Of a DNA stretch of 6,249 nt, positions 6,242 to 6,249 are shown in pieces. Made by a program: the position numbers and the translations under genes. The notes beneath the pieces were generated by a model. That model saw only the letters and a program-made list of their open reading frames with translations. It made no database searches and was not told where the DNA came from. This DNA comes from an uncultured Porphyromonas sp. (GTDB lineage Bacteria > Bacteroidota > Bacteroidia > Bacteroidales > Porphyromonadaceae). Numbering within the stretch: position 1 is the stretch's first letter; every line of letters starts with the position of its first letter. Where the stretch lies: positions 1-6,249 of the forward strand of contig CAMCJO010000136.1 in the NCBI GenBank assembly GCA_945875135.1. The letters run 5' to 3'.

Positions 6242-6249
6242 GTTTTTTA

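Larger units (their letters stand above)
5673..6249. other. gene-free, repeat-rich intergenic region upstream of the operon
   Basis: No convincing coding sequence is present in these 577 bases. The open frames at 5776-6018 (plus) and 5800-6120 (minus) run through the inverted repeat and tandem arrays. They have peptide compositions dictated by those repeats and show no domain. From the operon outward the region holds the leader, the promoter (5779-5810), a large inverted repeat (5908-6075), a 9-nt tandem array (6076-6120), a 7-nt tandem array (6126-6160) and a palindrome-bearing inverted repeat (6208-6241). The stretches 5811-5900 and 6161-6207 show nothing recognisable. Confidence 0.7.

Overview
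The window most likely comes from a Bacteroidota genome, probably Porphyromonas or a relative. Four things point there. The operon has a near-perfect Bacteroidota-type promoter (TTTG, 20 nt, TAAGTTTG). Clear Shine-Dalgarno sequences are mostly absent. The protein families have the look of that group. The intergenic DNA is packed with short degenerate repeats resembling those of Porphyromonas genomes. The genus is inferred from memory of such sequences, not from a search.

The layout is simple. All four convincing genes lie on the minus strand, so they are read from right to left. First is a C5-cytosine DNA methyltransferase (4485-5672), which overlaps the next gene by ATGA. Then comes a McrB-like AAA+ motor subunit (2701-4488). 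After a 26-nt gap follows a GTG-started McrC/LlaJI-type nuclease subunit (1007-2674). After a 74-nt gap comes a 280-residue protein of the AbiJ N-terminal-domain-4 type (90-932). The first three form a LlaJI-like restriction-modification operon. The methyltransferase protects host DNA, and the McrB-like subunit would recognise DNA and translocate using NTP. The McrC-like subunit carries a PD-(D/E)xK nuclease core. The fourth gene is a plausible defence accessory, possibly a second, abortive layer.

The right end (5673-6249) has no credible gene. Nearest the operon is its promoter and a leader of about 100 nt. Beyond that is a dense repeat block: an imperfect inverted repeat with 53-nt arms, a five-unit 9-nt tandem array, a five-unit 7-nt tandem array, and an inverted repeat of CCACGTGG palindromes. 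The first 89 bases are also non-coding and carry a 19-nt sequence closely related to part of the right-hand inverted repeat, so the operon sits between related repeats. The inverted-repeat block holds five copies of GACGC/GCGTC in about 130 bp. That pentamer is the site of the founding LlaJI system, and I flag this as a speculative link to regulation or specificity.
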